Shown here piece after piece: positions 47,905-55,643 of a DNA stretch of 64,000 bases. Positions within the stretch are counted from its first letter, which is position 1. The number at the start of each line of letters is the position of its first letter. The notes below the pieces were generated by a model. The model worked only from the letters and a program-made list of their open reading frames with translations, searched no databases and was not told where the DNA came from. The position numbers and the translations under genes were made by a program. The stretch comes from Cellulophaga sp. Hel_I_12. GTDB taxonomy: Bacteria > Bacteroidota > Bacteroidia > Flavobacteriales > Flavobacteriaceae. The stretch lies in NCBI RefSeq assembly GCF_000799565.1, contig NZ_JUHB01000001.1, positions 1,116,001 through 1,180,000 on the forward strand. Reading direction: 5' to 3'.

Positions 47905-47943
47905 AACGAAAGAAGCCTCACTTTACAGCGAGGCTTCTTTTTT
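47905..47943. terminator. Bidirectional terminator between helicase and ssb
   Basis: AGAAGCCTC (47911-47919) with GAGGCTTCT (47930-47938), ten-base loop, A run before and T after. The minus-strand ssb ends 16 bases away. Confidence 0.85.
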
Positions 47944-47958
47944 ACAATGTATTCAAGT

Positions 47959-48291
47959 TTATTTCCCAAGCATCATGAGCTTATTGCATTTTATTTCGGT
48001 GATGTAGCGCTTCTCCCCTTCTTTGGTTTCATAAGAGCGGTGTACCAATTTACCTTCGATGGCTATTTGCTTTTCTTTGGTTAAATAGTTTTCTACAATT
48101 TCGGCGGTTTTTCCCCAAGCAACAATATTGTGCCATTGGGTGCCTTCTACTTTTTCACCTTGTGCGTTTTTGTAGCTTTCGCTTGTTGCAATTGAAAATT
48201 TAGCAAGTTTACTTCCACCATCAAGATTTACAATTTCTGGGTCGTTACCCAAGTTTCCAATCAACTGTACTGAATTTGTATGTGCGTTCAT
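47959..48291 (-). CDS. ssb: Short single-stranded DNA-binding protein, copy A
   Basis: A 110-residue OB-fold SSB from the ATG at 48291 (the frame runs on to 48330 but the paralogue and family begin at MNA). Motifs: SVQLIGNLGNDPEI, KFSIATSESY, TQWHNIVAWGKTAEI, VHRSYETKEGEKRYITEI. It stops at KLMMLGK, so the flexible linker and acidic C-terminal tip of housekeeping SSBs are missing. About 92% identical (101 of 110 residues) to copy B at 49060-49392. Likely an accessory SSB, since interaction partners of full-length SSB need the tip. Confidence 0.93.
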   Translation of the reverse strand: MNAHTNSVQLIGNLGNDPEIVNLDGGSKLAKFSIATSESYKNAQGEKVEGTQWHNIVAWGKTAEIVENYLTKEKQIAIEGKLVHRSYETKEGEKRYITEIKCNKLMMLGK

Positions 48292-48378
48292 AATTTTTAA
48301 AATAAACCAACTGCAATAAAGAAACAACAAGACCGTTTTTGAATGATATTTAAATTTAATAACCCTAAATCTTAATCC

Positions 48379-48846
48379 ATGAAAATTAAAATGTTTTTCC
48401 CGAATTTTTTATTAGTATTATTTATTGCAAGTTTTGCTTTGTCATGTTCAAATGATGATCAAAAAGATGTGGAACCAACAATTTCTGCAGATGAAATCGC
48501 TAGAATAAACGAGCTTGTTGCAGCAGATTTAATGGTACAATTTAAAGTAGCCGATCCCAGTTATAGCAAGGAGGTTAAATTTACGTCAACAGCAGTTGAA
48601 ATAATTGATGGCGAATACTTTTTGGTTTCAACATCATCAGAATTGAAGACTACAACTTTACTAAAAGTTGTTGAAACAACACAAGAAAATAAGCTTGCAT
48701 TGTCATTAGTAGACGCCGGTGTTTCTTGCACGTCGAAAGTTTGTATTAGCGGTCTTGGATGTACTCCTAATAGTAGTAATTTATCTTGTAGAGAATGTCC
48801 AGGTGGCGACTGTGCAAGAACTATAACTTTGGATGTAGACCTATAA
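48379..48846 (+). CDS. Cys-rich lipoprotein of unknown function
   Basis: A 155-residue protein with a lipoprotein signal (SFALSC, Cys23), an acidic linker and a helical/beta middle section. The last 40 residues are Cys-rich: Cys117, 122, 128, 137, 140, 145 in SCTSKVCISGLGC and CRECPGGDCART. I do not recognise a family. The end has been changed by a 74-base tandem duplication: the reading frame ends TLDVDL, while the second copy, out of frame, closes with an apparently ancestral TVTLD stop at 48909-48911. Lies between the two ssb genes, on the opposite strand. Confidence 0.75.
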   Translation: MKIKMFFPNFLLVLFIASFALSCSNDDQKDVEPTISADEIARINELVAADLMVQFKVADPSYSKEVKFTSTAVEIIDGEYFLVSTSSELKTTTLLKVVETTQENKLALSLVDAGVSCTSKVCISGLGCTPNSSNLSCRECPGGDCARTITLDVDL

Positions 48847-48911
48847 GTAGTAATTTACCTTGTAGAGAATGTCCAGGTGGCGACTGCGCAAGAACTGTAA
48901 CTTTGGATTAG
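48757..48911 (+). repeat. 74-base tandem duplication at the 3' end of the Cys-rich lipoprotein gene
   Basis: Copy 1 starts at 48757, copy 2 at 48831, both at GGAT, and a third GGAT (48905-48908) closes copy 2; each is preceded by TTGGAT-like bases. About eight of 74 positions differ between copies, mostly near the start. The period is not a multiple of three, so copy 2 is in another frame, where it reads GCRPISSNLPCRECPGGDC and stops at TAG. Confidence 0.9.
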
Positions 48912-49007
48912 TGATTTTACTTAGAAAAACGATATTCAGAAATAAAAAACTTGGTTTTTATATTTCCTTAAAGTCTACATAGAAATAGGGATTCTTTCAA
49001 ACAAACA

Positions 49008-49043
49008 TAAAAACGGTTCAGGTATATACCTGAACCGTTTTTG
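49008..49043. terminator. Terminator, near-perfect palindrome
   Basis: AAAACGGTTCAGGTA with TACCTGAACCGTTTT around a TA centre (49010-49041), A run on one side and T on the other. Serves the lipoprotein from one side and ssb copy B from the other. Confidence 0.85.
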
Positions 49044-49059
49044 CTTTTGATGAAAAATA

Positions 49060-49392
49060 TTATTTCCCAAGCATCATGAGCTCGTTGCATTTTATTTCGG
49101 TGATGTAGCGCTTCTCCCCTTCTTTGGTTTCATAAGAGCGGTGTACCAATTTACCTTCGATGGCTACTTGCTTTCCTTTGGTTAAATAGTTTTCTACAAT
49201 TTCGGCGGTTTTTCCCCAGGCCACAATATTATGCCACTGGGTGTCTTCTACTTTTTCACCTTGTGCGTTTTTGTAACTATCACTGGTAGCGATAGAGAAT
49301 TTGGCCAATTTTGCGCCACCTTCCAAGTTTACAATTTCTGGGTCGTTACCCAAGTTTCCAATCAACTGTACTGAATTTCTAAGTGCGTTCAT
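49060..49392 (-). CDS. ssb: Short single-stranded DNA-binding protein, copy B
   Basis: A 110-residue paralogue of copy A with nine residue changes (for example L4, R5, E24, D38, D50). Same OB-fold motifs and same lack of the acidic C-terminal tip. At DNA level the copies show a mosaic: outer segments about 97% alike, a middle segment (49215-49340) about 81% alike, with a constant offset of 1101 bases and no gaps. That points to recent gene conversion of the ends. Upstream (111 bases) lies a strong inverted repeat. Confidence 0.93.
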   Translation of the reverse strand: MNALRNSVQLIGNLGNDPEIVNLEGGAKLAKFSIATSDSYKNAQGEKVEDTQWHNIVAWGKTAEIVENYLTKGKQVAIEGKLVHRSYETKEGEKRYITEIKCNELMMLGK

Positions 49393-49772
49393 AATTTTAA
49401 TTTTACGTTATAACAGTTCATACTATCGCAACACTATTGTTTCGACACTGCAAACATAAAACGACATTTCAATGGCACACGGTTCGGAAATAGTTACTTA
49501 CGTTTACAAACGTTTGTAGTCGTTTGTAAAATATCATATACTTATAAATCAATATTTTACATAGAGTTCAAGCGCCATGAATTATTTTTAATTCGTCCTT
49601 TTATTATTTCCGTTTTGAAAAAGTAATAGGGTATCTATACACATTTATAAGAACTACTAAACCTGTTAAGTCATCAATTTTTAAAAAATTTCTCAAAATT
49701 GGGAGGCGAATAAACCAAAAAAAAACTTAAAGTTTTTATTTATCTTAAGGTATTTTCTATTTTTACCGTACC
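49393..49772. other. Intergenic 380 bases with a strong palindrome
   Basis: Divergent region between ssb copy B and the His/Cys-rich gene. Apart from the palindrome at 49503-49530 and AT-rich sequence with a TATTTTTA element near 49757 that may act at -7, nothing is seen. Confidence 0.55.
49503..49530. promoter_or_regulatory. Inverted repeat, candidate operator
   Basis: TTTACAAACG and CGTTTGTAAA, a perfect ten-base inverted repeat with an eight-base spacer; the left arm overlaps another palindrome, ACAAACGTTTGT (49506-49517), whose CG-centred form resembles LacI/GalR-type sites. It sits 111 bases before ssb copy B and 243 bases before the His/Cys-rich gene. Confidence 0.5.
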
Positions 49773-50123
49773 ATGGAGAAAGGCAAGCACATCACTAGCA
49801 AGAAGCAAGTACGGCAAAAAGCCGTATCGCTTTTGTTATTTGTACTATTCTTATTTCCAAATGCTATTCAATTTGCACATGCTTTTGATGGCCACAAACA
49901 CACGACCTGCAAAGAGGTAAATACGCATTATCATGAAACGCTTATTGATTGTGAAATTTGTGATTTTCACTTTGTTCCGTTGACCTATGAAATTTATGAC
50001 TATCCAGATTTTTTAGTTTCCACTATTCCTACTGCTTCTAAAAAGCACTTTACAACTTTATTATATACTCCTTTTCATACCACCAATACCCAATTAAGAG
50101 CACCTCCTTATTTTCTTGTTTAG
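49773..50123 (+). CDS. Small secreted His/Cys-rich protein
   Basis: A 116-residue protein with a signal peptide (residues about 17-37) followed by a dense metal-ligand stretch: FDGHKHTTCKEVNTHYHETL, then CEICDFHF (C-x2-C-x2-H). Similar small proteins precede TonB receptors in Bacteroidota, and 35 bases downstream is one here. Probably binds Zn, Cu or another transition metal in the periplasm. No formal family recognised; functional call is inference from residues and context. Confidence 0.7.
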   Translation: MEKGKHITSKKQVRQKAVSLLLFVLFLFPNAIQFAHAFDGHKHTTCKEVNTHYHETLIDCEICDFHFVPLTYEIYDYPDFLVSTIPTASKKHFTTLLYTPFHTTNTQLRAPPYFLV

Positions 50124-50158
50124 TTTAAAACTAAGTATTCTTAATCAAGAAAAATTAT

Positions 50159-52558
50159 ATGCGTATTTACACTTTGTTGCTTCTGTTAATTTGCAGTGCA
50201 ACCGCCATTTCACAAAATTGCAACAATACCCTTTCAGGAAAAGTTATCGACCTTCACGACGGTACTATACTCGTTGGAGCTACCTTAATTGTAGCCGGAA
50301 CTGAGCAAATGGTCATCACCGATCTAGAAGGGAATTTCACGATTCCCAACTTGTGCAATCTAAGCTATAATATTCAAATATCACATCCCTATTGTTTAAC
50401 CAAAGTATTGAATATTAAAATAGATGGCGATACTAGCAAAACTATTTATTTAGAACACCATATAGAGGAATTAAACGAAATTATTGTTAAAGGCCTATCC
50501 ATTACTAAAAAGCTAAATACCATTATTGAGAAAAATATTTCTCAAGAAGATTTAGAACGCTATAGTAGTGGCTCCTTAGGTGATGCCATAAATAGTTTGT
50601 CGGGAGTATCCTCCTTAAACACCGGAAATACCGTTGTAAAACCCATGATAAACGGATTACATAGTAGCCGTGTCATTGTTATCAATAACGGAGTTCAAAT
50701 GGAAGATCAAGAATGGGGTTCAGAACATGCACCGAATCTAGATATTAATGCTATCGGAAGCATTTCTGTCATTAAAGGGGCTGGGGCCTTGCAATACAGT
50801 GGTGACGCTATTGGTGGTGTTATTGTTGCAGAAGCCGCTAAAGTGCCTGTAAAAGATAGCCTTTTTGGAAAAACATTAATGACAGTTGCTACGAACGGTC
50901 GTGGTGGTTCTCTAAGCTCACAACTCACCAAAAGTTATGAAAACGGTTGGTATGGCACTGCGCAAGCAACCCTAAAACGCTTTGGCGATTTTGAAACTCC
51001 CGATTACGTGCTAAGCAACACGGGGATTTATGAGACCAATGCTTCTTTTCGGGTGGGTTTTAACCAGTTTAAATATGGTTTTGAAGCTTTATATTCAGTT
51101 TTTAAAAATGATATAGGAATATTAAGAGCATCTCACTTGGGAGGCGCGGAGGACCAATTTAGAGCCATAAATAGCGACAGACCTTTGATTATTAATGACT
51201 TTACCTACGACCTTAATGAACCAAGGCAGGAGGTTACCCATCATTTAGCGCGCTTAAAAGCATTTAAAAGGTTTAACGGATTAGGGAAACTTAGTTTGCA
51301 ATACGATTTTCAGCAAAATAATCGCTTAGAATTCGATGTGCGTCGGGGTGACAATAGCGGGGAAGCTTCTCTAGATTTGGCATTGAGTACGCACACACTT
51401 ATGCTTGATTTAGATAGTAAATTATCTGAAACTACAGACCTAAAAACAGGGATAGTGGCTAGATATCAAGATAATTTTGCGAATCCAGAAACTGATGTAA
51501 GAAGGTTAATCCCTGATTATGATAAATATGATTTGGGTGCTTATGCTATTGTTGATCATCGTTTAAACGACAAATGGTTGCTCGAAGCTGGTGCACGATT
51601 CGATTACACCTTTATCGATGCTTTAAAATTTTACAGAACCTCGTTTTGGGAATCACGTAATTACGATCAACTATTTCCAGAATTGGTGATTGAAACTTCA
51701 GGCAACCAAGTATTAACTAATCCGGAGTTGCGTTTTAATAATAGTTCAGCCACAGTGGGTGCTAATTATTTTATGGATGAAGACTACACACTAAGCTTCA
51801 ATTATTCGTTGGCGTCTCGTGCTCCAAATCCGTCTGAGCTTTTTAGTGAAGGCTTGCATCACTCTGCCTCTCGGATCGAGTTGGGCGATTTGCGTTTTGT
51901 ATCAGAAGTTGCCCATAAATTTGTGGTAAATTTTCAGCGTGAACATGAGGTTTTTAGTTTTTCTGTAAATCCGTATGTAAATACTATAAATAACTTTATG
52001 TTGATTGAGCCCACTGGTATTCAACAAACGGTTCGTGGTAATTTTCAAGTTTGGGAATACCGCCAAACCAATGCGCGATTGCTAGGCGTAGATATTGATG
52101 CACTGTACCAATTTTCGAAAAACATACATTACAAGCATCAATTTTCATTGGTCAAAGGCTACGATCTCACTAGAAATTTGGCCTTAATAAATATGCCCTC
52201 AGCAAATACACAGAATGAAATTGTTTATCAAAATTCAGAGCTAAACAATGTAAGACTAAGCATACAAAGCGATTTTGTTTTTAGACAAAATGAATTTCCA
52301 GATAATAATTTTGAAGTTTTTATTCCGGAAACACAAACTACAGAGCTTATTGATGTAAGTACGCCACCCGATGCGTACCATCTACTTAATTTCAACTCGA
52401 GTATGGATTTTAAAATGAACGAAAAATCGAGCTTGACTCTTGGGTTTGCCATGACCAATATAACAAATACACGATATCGAAATTACTTAAATCGTCTGCG
52501 GTATTACGCAGATGATTTAGGTCGTAATTTTTTACTTAACATAAAAATCAATTATTAA
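50159..52558 (+). CDS. TonB-dependent receptor, probable metal uptake
   Basis: A 799-residue receptor: signal peptide (to SQNC, residue about 20), carboxypeptidase-regulatory domain (about 25-105, GKVIDLHDGTILVGATLIVAG), plug (about 115-225, MINGLHSSRVIVINNGVQMEDQ, GAGALQYSGDAIGGVI) and barrel ending FLLNIKINY. The plug and the MEDQEWGSEHAP sequence resemble ZnuD-type zinc receptors. Downstream and upstream partners (His/Cys-rich protein, lipoprotein) support a metal role. Metal identity not determined. Confidence 0.9.
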   Translation: MRIYTLLLLLICSATAISQNCNNTLSGKVIDLHDGTILVGATLIVAGTEQMVITDLEGNFTIPNLCNLSYNIQISHPYCLTKVLNIKIDGDTSKTIYLEHHIEELNEIIVKGLSITKKLNTIIEKNISQEDLERYSSGSLGDAINSLSGVSSLNTGNTVVKPMINGLHSSRVIVINNGVQMEDQEWGSEHAPNLDINAIGSISVIKGAGALQYSGDAIGGVIVAEAAKVPVKDSLFGKTLMTVATNGRGGSLSSQLTKSYENGWYGTAQATLKRFGDFETPDYVLSNTGIYETNASFRVGFNQFKYGFEALYSVFKNDIGILRASHLGGAEDQFRAINSDRPLIINDFTYDLNEPRQEVTHHLARLKAFKRFNGLGKLSLQYDFQQNNRLEFDVRRGDNSGEASLDLALSTHTLMLDLDSKLSETTDLKTGIVARYQDNFANPETDVRRLIPDYDKYDLGAYAIVDHRLNDKWLLEAGARFDYTFIDALKFYRTSFWESRNYDQLFPELVIETSGNQVLTNPELRFNNSSATVGANYFMDEDYTLSFNYSLASRAPNPSELFSEGLHHSASRIELGDLRFVSEVAHKFVVNFQREHEVFSFSVNPYVNTINNFMLIEPTGIQQTVRGNFQVWEYRQTNARLLGVDIDALYQFSKNIHYKHQFSLVKGYDLTRNLALINMPSANTQNEIVYQNSELNNVRLSIQSDFVFRQNEFPDNNFEVFIPETQTTELIDVSTPPDAYHLLNFNSSMDFKMNEKSSLTLGFAMTNITNTRYRNYLNRLRYYADDLGRNFLLNIKINY

Positions 52559-52576
52559 TTATTTAAAATATTAAAC

Positions 52577-53125
52577 ATGAAAAAAATACAATTTTTAGCA
52601 GCATTTTTATTTGCAGGATTACTTTTAACTAGTTGTGATGATGATGAAAATCCAATAGCTATAAATGAAGAAGAGGTAATAACTACCTTAACCGCTACAT
52701 TAACACCTGTTGGAGGTGGAACGACCATCACCTTACAAACGCGTGATTTAGATGGCGAAGGGCCTAATGATCCTGTAGTAACAGTTTCTGGTAATTTAAT
52801 GGCGGGTGCAGTTTATAACGGTACGCTTGTTTTATTAAATGAAACCCTAAATCCAGCAGAAAATATTACCGATGAAGTTGAGGAAGAAAGCAATGAGCAT
52901 CAATTCTTTTTTACCATTGGTGGACTAGATGCGACTGCTGTTTCAGCAAACAATGATAGTGATGGTAACCCATTAGGCACCATGTTTACACTTACAGCTG
53001 GTGCTGCAAGTACTGGAACCTTAACGTTTACATTGCGTCATGAACCAAAAAAACCAAATACTGGTTTAGCCGATGCTGGTGGTGAAACCGATGTTAGTGC
53101 AACATTTAATGTTACTATAGAATAA
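52577..53125 (+). CDS. Lipoprotein linked to TonB receptor (type 1 periplasmic binding fold-like annotation in relatives)
   Basis: A 182-residue lipoprotein (LLLTSC, Cys20) with acidic linker and beta-rich body: EVITTLTATLTPVGGGTTIT, TLQTRDLDGEGPNDP, EESNEHQFFFTIGG, TGTLTFTLRHEPKKPNTG, ending ATFNVTIE. The E-x-E-H-Q-F-F-F segment is conserved in flavobacterial relatives that are usually called type 1 periplasmic binding fold proteins; they follow TonB receptors. Third gene of the operon, 18 bases after the receptor. It may deliver or bind the metal ligand at the cell surface. Confidence 0.75.
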   Translation: MKKIQFLAAFLFAGLLLTSCDDDENPIAINEEEVITTLTATLTPVGGGTTITLQTRDLDGEGPNDPVVTVSGNLMAGAVYNGTLVLLNETLNPAENITDEVEEESNEHQFFFTIGGLDATAVSANNDSDGNPLGTMFTLTAGAASTGTLTFTLRHEPKKPNTGLADAGGETDVSATFNVTIE

Positions 53126-53152
53126 TTTCTTGGAATAAAAACTTCAAATTCT

Positions 53153-53192
53153 AAACACCCTTTAAAGCTTTTGCCTTAAAGGGTGTTTTTTT
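53153..53192 (+). terminator. Terminator of the TonB operon
   Basis: AAACACCCTTTAA (53153-53165) with TTAAAGGGTGTTT (53175-53187), loop of nine, then T run. Confidence 0.85.
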
Positions 53193-53226
53193 GCTTAAAT
53201 TAGCACAAGACAAATTAATGGTAATC

Positions 53227-53835
53227 ATGTATATCCCGCAACACTACAAACAAACTAAACTAGCTGAAATAAAAGATTTTTTGATTCAAAATAGTTTTGG
53301 TATTCTAATCAACCAAGTGAACAATAAACCATGGGCAACGCATATTCCGATAGAATTAGATACTGACGAAAACGGCAAGGATATTTTAGTTGGGCATATT
53401 TCAAGAGCCAATCCCCAAGCTTCATATTTTGATGATGAAGGTGACGTACTATGTATTTTTAACGGCCCGCATTCGTATATTTCCTCATCGTGGTACAAAG
53501 AAGAAGAAGTACCTACTTGGAACTATATTGCCGTACATATTTACGGAAAGTTGACGGTTATTAGTGAAGAAGAAGTGATGGCATCACTCCATAAATTAGT
53601 CGAAAAATATGAGAGGAATTCAAAAAATCCTATTTCACTACATGACATGTCTCATGAAACTTTACAACAAGTTAAAGGTGTTGTTGGTTTTAAAATTTCG
53701 ATAGATAGCATACAAGCTACCTATAAATTATCCCAAACAAGAGCTGAAGATCACCCAAAAATTATCAGTGAACTTGAAGACACAAAATCAGCATCTGCTT
53801 GTGCTATTGCTCAAGCTATGAAACAATACCAGTAA
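53227..53835 (+). CDS. FMN-binding negative transcriptional regulator (PaiB family)
   Basis: A 202-residue protein from ATG at 53227; the longer frame (TTG at 53191, ATG at 53218) is not used because the family begins MYIPxH, and MYIPQHY appears here. The FMN split-barrel motif WATHIPI and the WNYIAVHIYG strand are visible. Members bind FMN and have been linked to transcriptional repression of sporulation or protease genes in Bacillus; in Bacteroidota the role is unknown. Confidence 0.9.
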   Translation: MYIPQHYKQTKLAEIKDFLIQNSFGILINQVNNKPWATHIPIELDTDENGKDILVGHISRANPQASYFDDEGDVLCIFNGPHSYISSSWYKEEEVPTWNYIAVHIYGKLTVISEEEVMASLHKLVEKYERNSKNPISLHDMSHETLQQVKGVVGFKISIDSIQATYKLSQTRAEDHPKIISELEDTKSASACAIAQAMKQYQ

Positions 53836-53898
53836 ATAATTGATTGTATAAAATACCATCAAAAATAGCGCTAGGCACCGAACCCAAACTATTAGGAT

Positions 53899-54780
53899 AT
53901 GATACACTTTAAAATTTTTAGTAAGCCGTTTATTTTAATAGGCATTATTTTTCTCTTTTTGTCCTGTTCGGATGCTGAGAACAAGACCAAAGAGCCAGAT
54001 CCAGAAATGATAAAGCCAGTTAGCTTTACTGTCATTGGAGATGTACCTTACGGCGATACCCAAAGAGATGGACTTATAGCTATGGTGAATACCCATAATA
54101 CGATCACTAGTTCACAATTTGTAGTCCATGTTGGCGACATTAAAAGGGGAGCTGATCCTTGTAATGAAGCTGTTTATGCCGATGTTAGTAGTATTCTAAA
54201 AACCTTTACAACACCCACGTTTATGCTGTTGGGAGACAATGAATATAATGACTGTTCCGACCCTATAGAAGCCTTAGGCTACTGGAAACGCTATTTTCTA
54301 AAATTTAATGAAAATTGGACTTTCGATCAAAACATAACCTACCAAGTGGCACGAACTGAAAATTTTAGTTGGGTGCAAGAAAAAATACTTTTTATTGGGT
54401 TAAACATCGTAGGAAGTAGTGTTCATGATCAGGCAGAGTGGACCGAAAGATTAACTGATAATGTCAATTTTTTAAATACTCAAATCGAAGCCAACAAAAA
54501 TAATATTGAAGCCATTGTCGTCATGGCCCATGCCAATATGGTAGAGGCTGGTGCTGCAAAATTTGAACCCTTCACCATTCCTTTTAGAGCTGCAGCTGCT
54601 TCGTTCGAAAAACCAATTTTATTTTTGCAAGGTGACGGGCATTTTTGGTTTAGAAATAAGCCTTGGGATGAAAAAAACATCACCAGGGTTCAGATAGATG
54701 GTGGCAACAAAGCAGTACAAGTAACCGTTGATGCTCGTAAAAGCGATCCTTTTTCTTTTGATAGAACTTTCTTAGATTAG
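53899..54780 (+). CDS. Metallophosphoesterase lipoprotein
   Basis: A 293-residue protein with a lipoprotein signal (LFLSCS, Cys about 23). Calcineurin-type motif blocks: FTVIGDVPYGD, VVHVGDIKRG, MLLGDNEYND (GDNE in place of GNHE), VVMAHANM and FLQGDGHFWF. All five metal/phosphate motifs are there, so probably active on a phosphoester outside the cytoplasm. Single gene. Confidence 0.9.
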   Translation: MIHFKIFSKPFILIGIIFLFLSCSDAENKTKEPDPEMIKPVSFTVIGDVPYGDTQRDGLIAMVNTHNTITSSQFVVHVGDIKRGADPCNEAVYADVSSILKTFTTPTFMLLGDNEYNDCSDPIEALGYWKRYFLKFNENWTFDQNITYQVARTENFSWVQEKILFIGLNIVGSSVHDQAEWTERLTDNVNFLNTQIEANKNNIEAIVVMAHANMVEAGAAKFEPFTIPFRAAAASFEKPILFLQGDGHFWFRNKPWDEKNITRVQIDGGNKAVQVTVDARKSDPFSFDRTFLD

Positions 54781-54983
54781 ACGAGTAACGCCCCTGATGA
54801 TAAAGCAAGAGAAAGGCCTGTTGTGCATACCTTTGTTGGGGTAAAAAAGATAAATAGCCCATAGTATTGATATAAAACCACACTTCAGCACCCCATTTCT
54901 ACAGTTGAGTAGTTTCTGTTTTAGTTTTGTTAAATAGATTTGCAACTTTGTGATGTAATTAATCAACACTTAAAAACAATCAC

Positions 54984-55403
54984 ATGAAAAATTTAGCAAT
55001 TTACACCGCATTTTTATTTTTAACGAGTTTTGGCTTTTCGCAAGAAGCACAAGGACAGAACATTACAGTAACCATTGATAACGTTCTGAGTAATGAAGGT
55101 AAAGTATTACTTTCATTGCACACAACTGATACCTTTATGAAAGGACCAGGAATTCAAAATTTAGAAAGTACTATTATAGATGGTAAAGTTAGCTTTACTT
55201 TCAAGAATGTTGCCATAGGAGAATACGCCATTATGGCTTTACATGATGCCAATGACAACAAGCAAATGGATTTTGAAACCAATGGAATGCCTAAAGAAAA
55301 CTACGGCATGTCAGGAAATGAAATGTCTTTTGGACCTCCAAGTTTTGGAGATGCAAAATTTGAAGTTAAAGACGAAGATCTATCGTTTATCATTCGATTT
55401 TAA
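54984..55403 (+). CDS. DUF2141 domain secreted protein
   Basis: A 139-residue protein with signal peptide (GFSQ, residue about 19). The DUF2141 pattern is clear: VTIDNVLSNEGKVLLSLHT, FTFKNVAIGEYAIMALHDANDNKQMDFE, GMPKENYGMS, ending in a short beta strand. Beta-sandwich domain of unknown function. A TAGATTTG -7-like element lies at 54935-54942. Confidence 0.92.
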   Translation: MKNLAIYTAFLFLTSFGFSQEAQGQNITVTIDNVLSNEGKVLLSLHTTDTFMKGPGIQNLESTIIDGKVSFTFKNVAIGEYAIMALHDANDNKQMDFETNGMPKENYGMSGNEMSFGPPSFGDAKFEVKDEDLSFIIRF

Positions 55404-55433
55404 TACCTTGCAAATTAAACAATTAGGAGTATC

Positions 55434-55475
55434 AAAGTGCAAAAGACCATAAATAAAGGGTCTTTTGCACTTTTT
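55434..55475 (+). terminator. Terminator after DUF2141 gene
   Basis: AAAGTGC-AAAAGACC (55434-55448) pairs perfectly with GGTCTTTTGCACTTT (55459-55473), loop of ten, then T. Confidence 0.9.
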
Positions 55476-55596
55476 ACTTTATACCAAATACACTACATAG
55501 GCTCTAATACCCTTTTGTTTAAATTTTAAGCAAAATATTCCCTGTATTTTATTTTTATCAGGCCTTTATTTAAATAATATATACCTTAAAAACAAC

Positions 55597-55625
55597 TTGT
55601 TTTAGCGAGAGTTTTTATAATTTTA
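55597..55625 (+). promoter_or_regulatory. Putative promoter of oxyR
   Basis: TTG (55597-55599), 18-base spacer, TAATTTTA (55618-55625, last base off TAnnTTTG), 18 bases before the ATG. Confidence 0.4.
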
Positions 55626-55643
55626 CAGTATAAAATAACACGA

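Noticed and set aside
48292..48330. 13-residue extension of ssb copy A
   Set aside because: Not present in the copy B gene or the family; the shared start is MNA.
48757..48911. Tandem duplication as an assembly artefact
   Set aside because: The two units differ at about eight positions, so they are not copies of the same reads.
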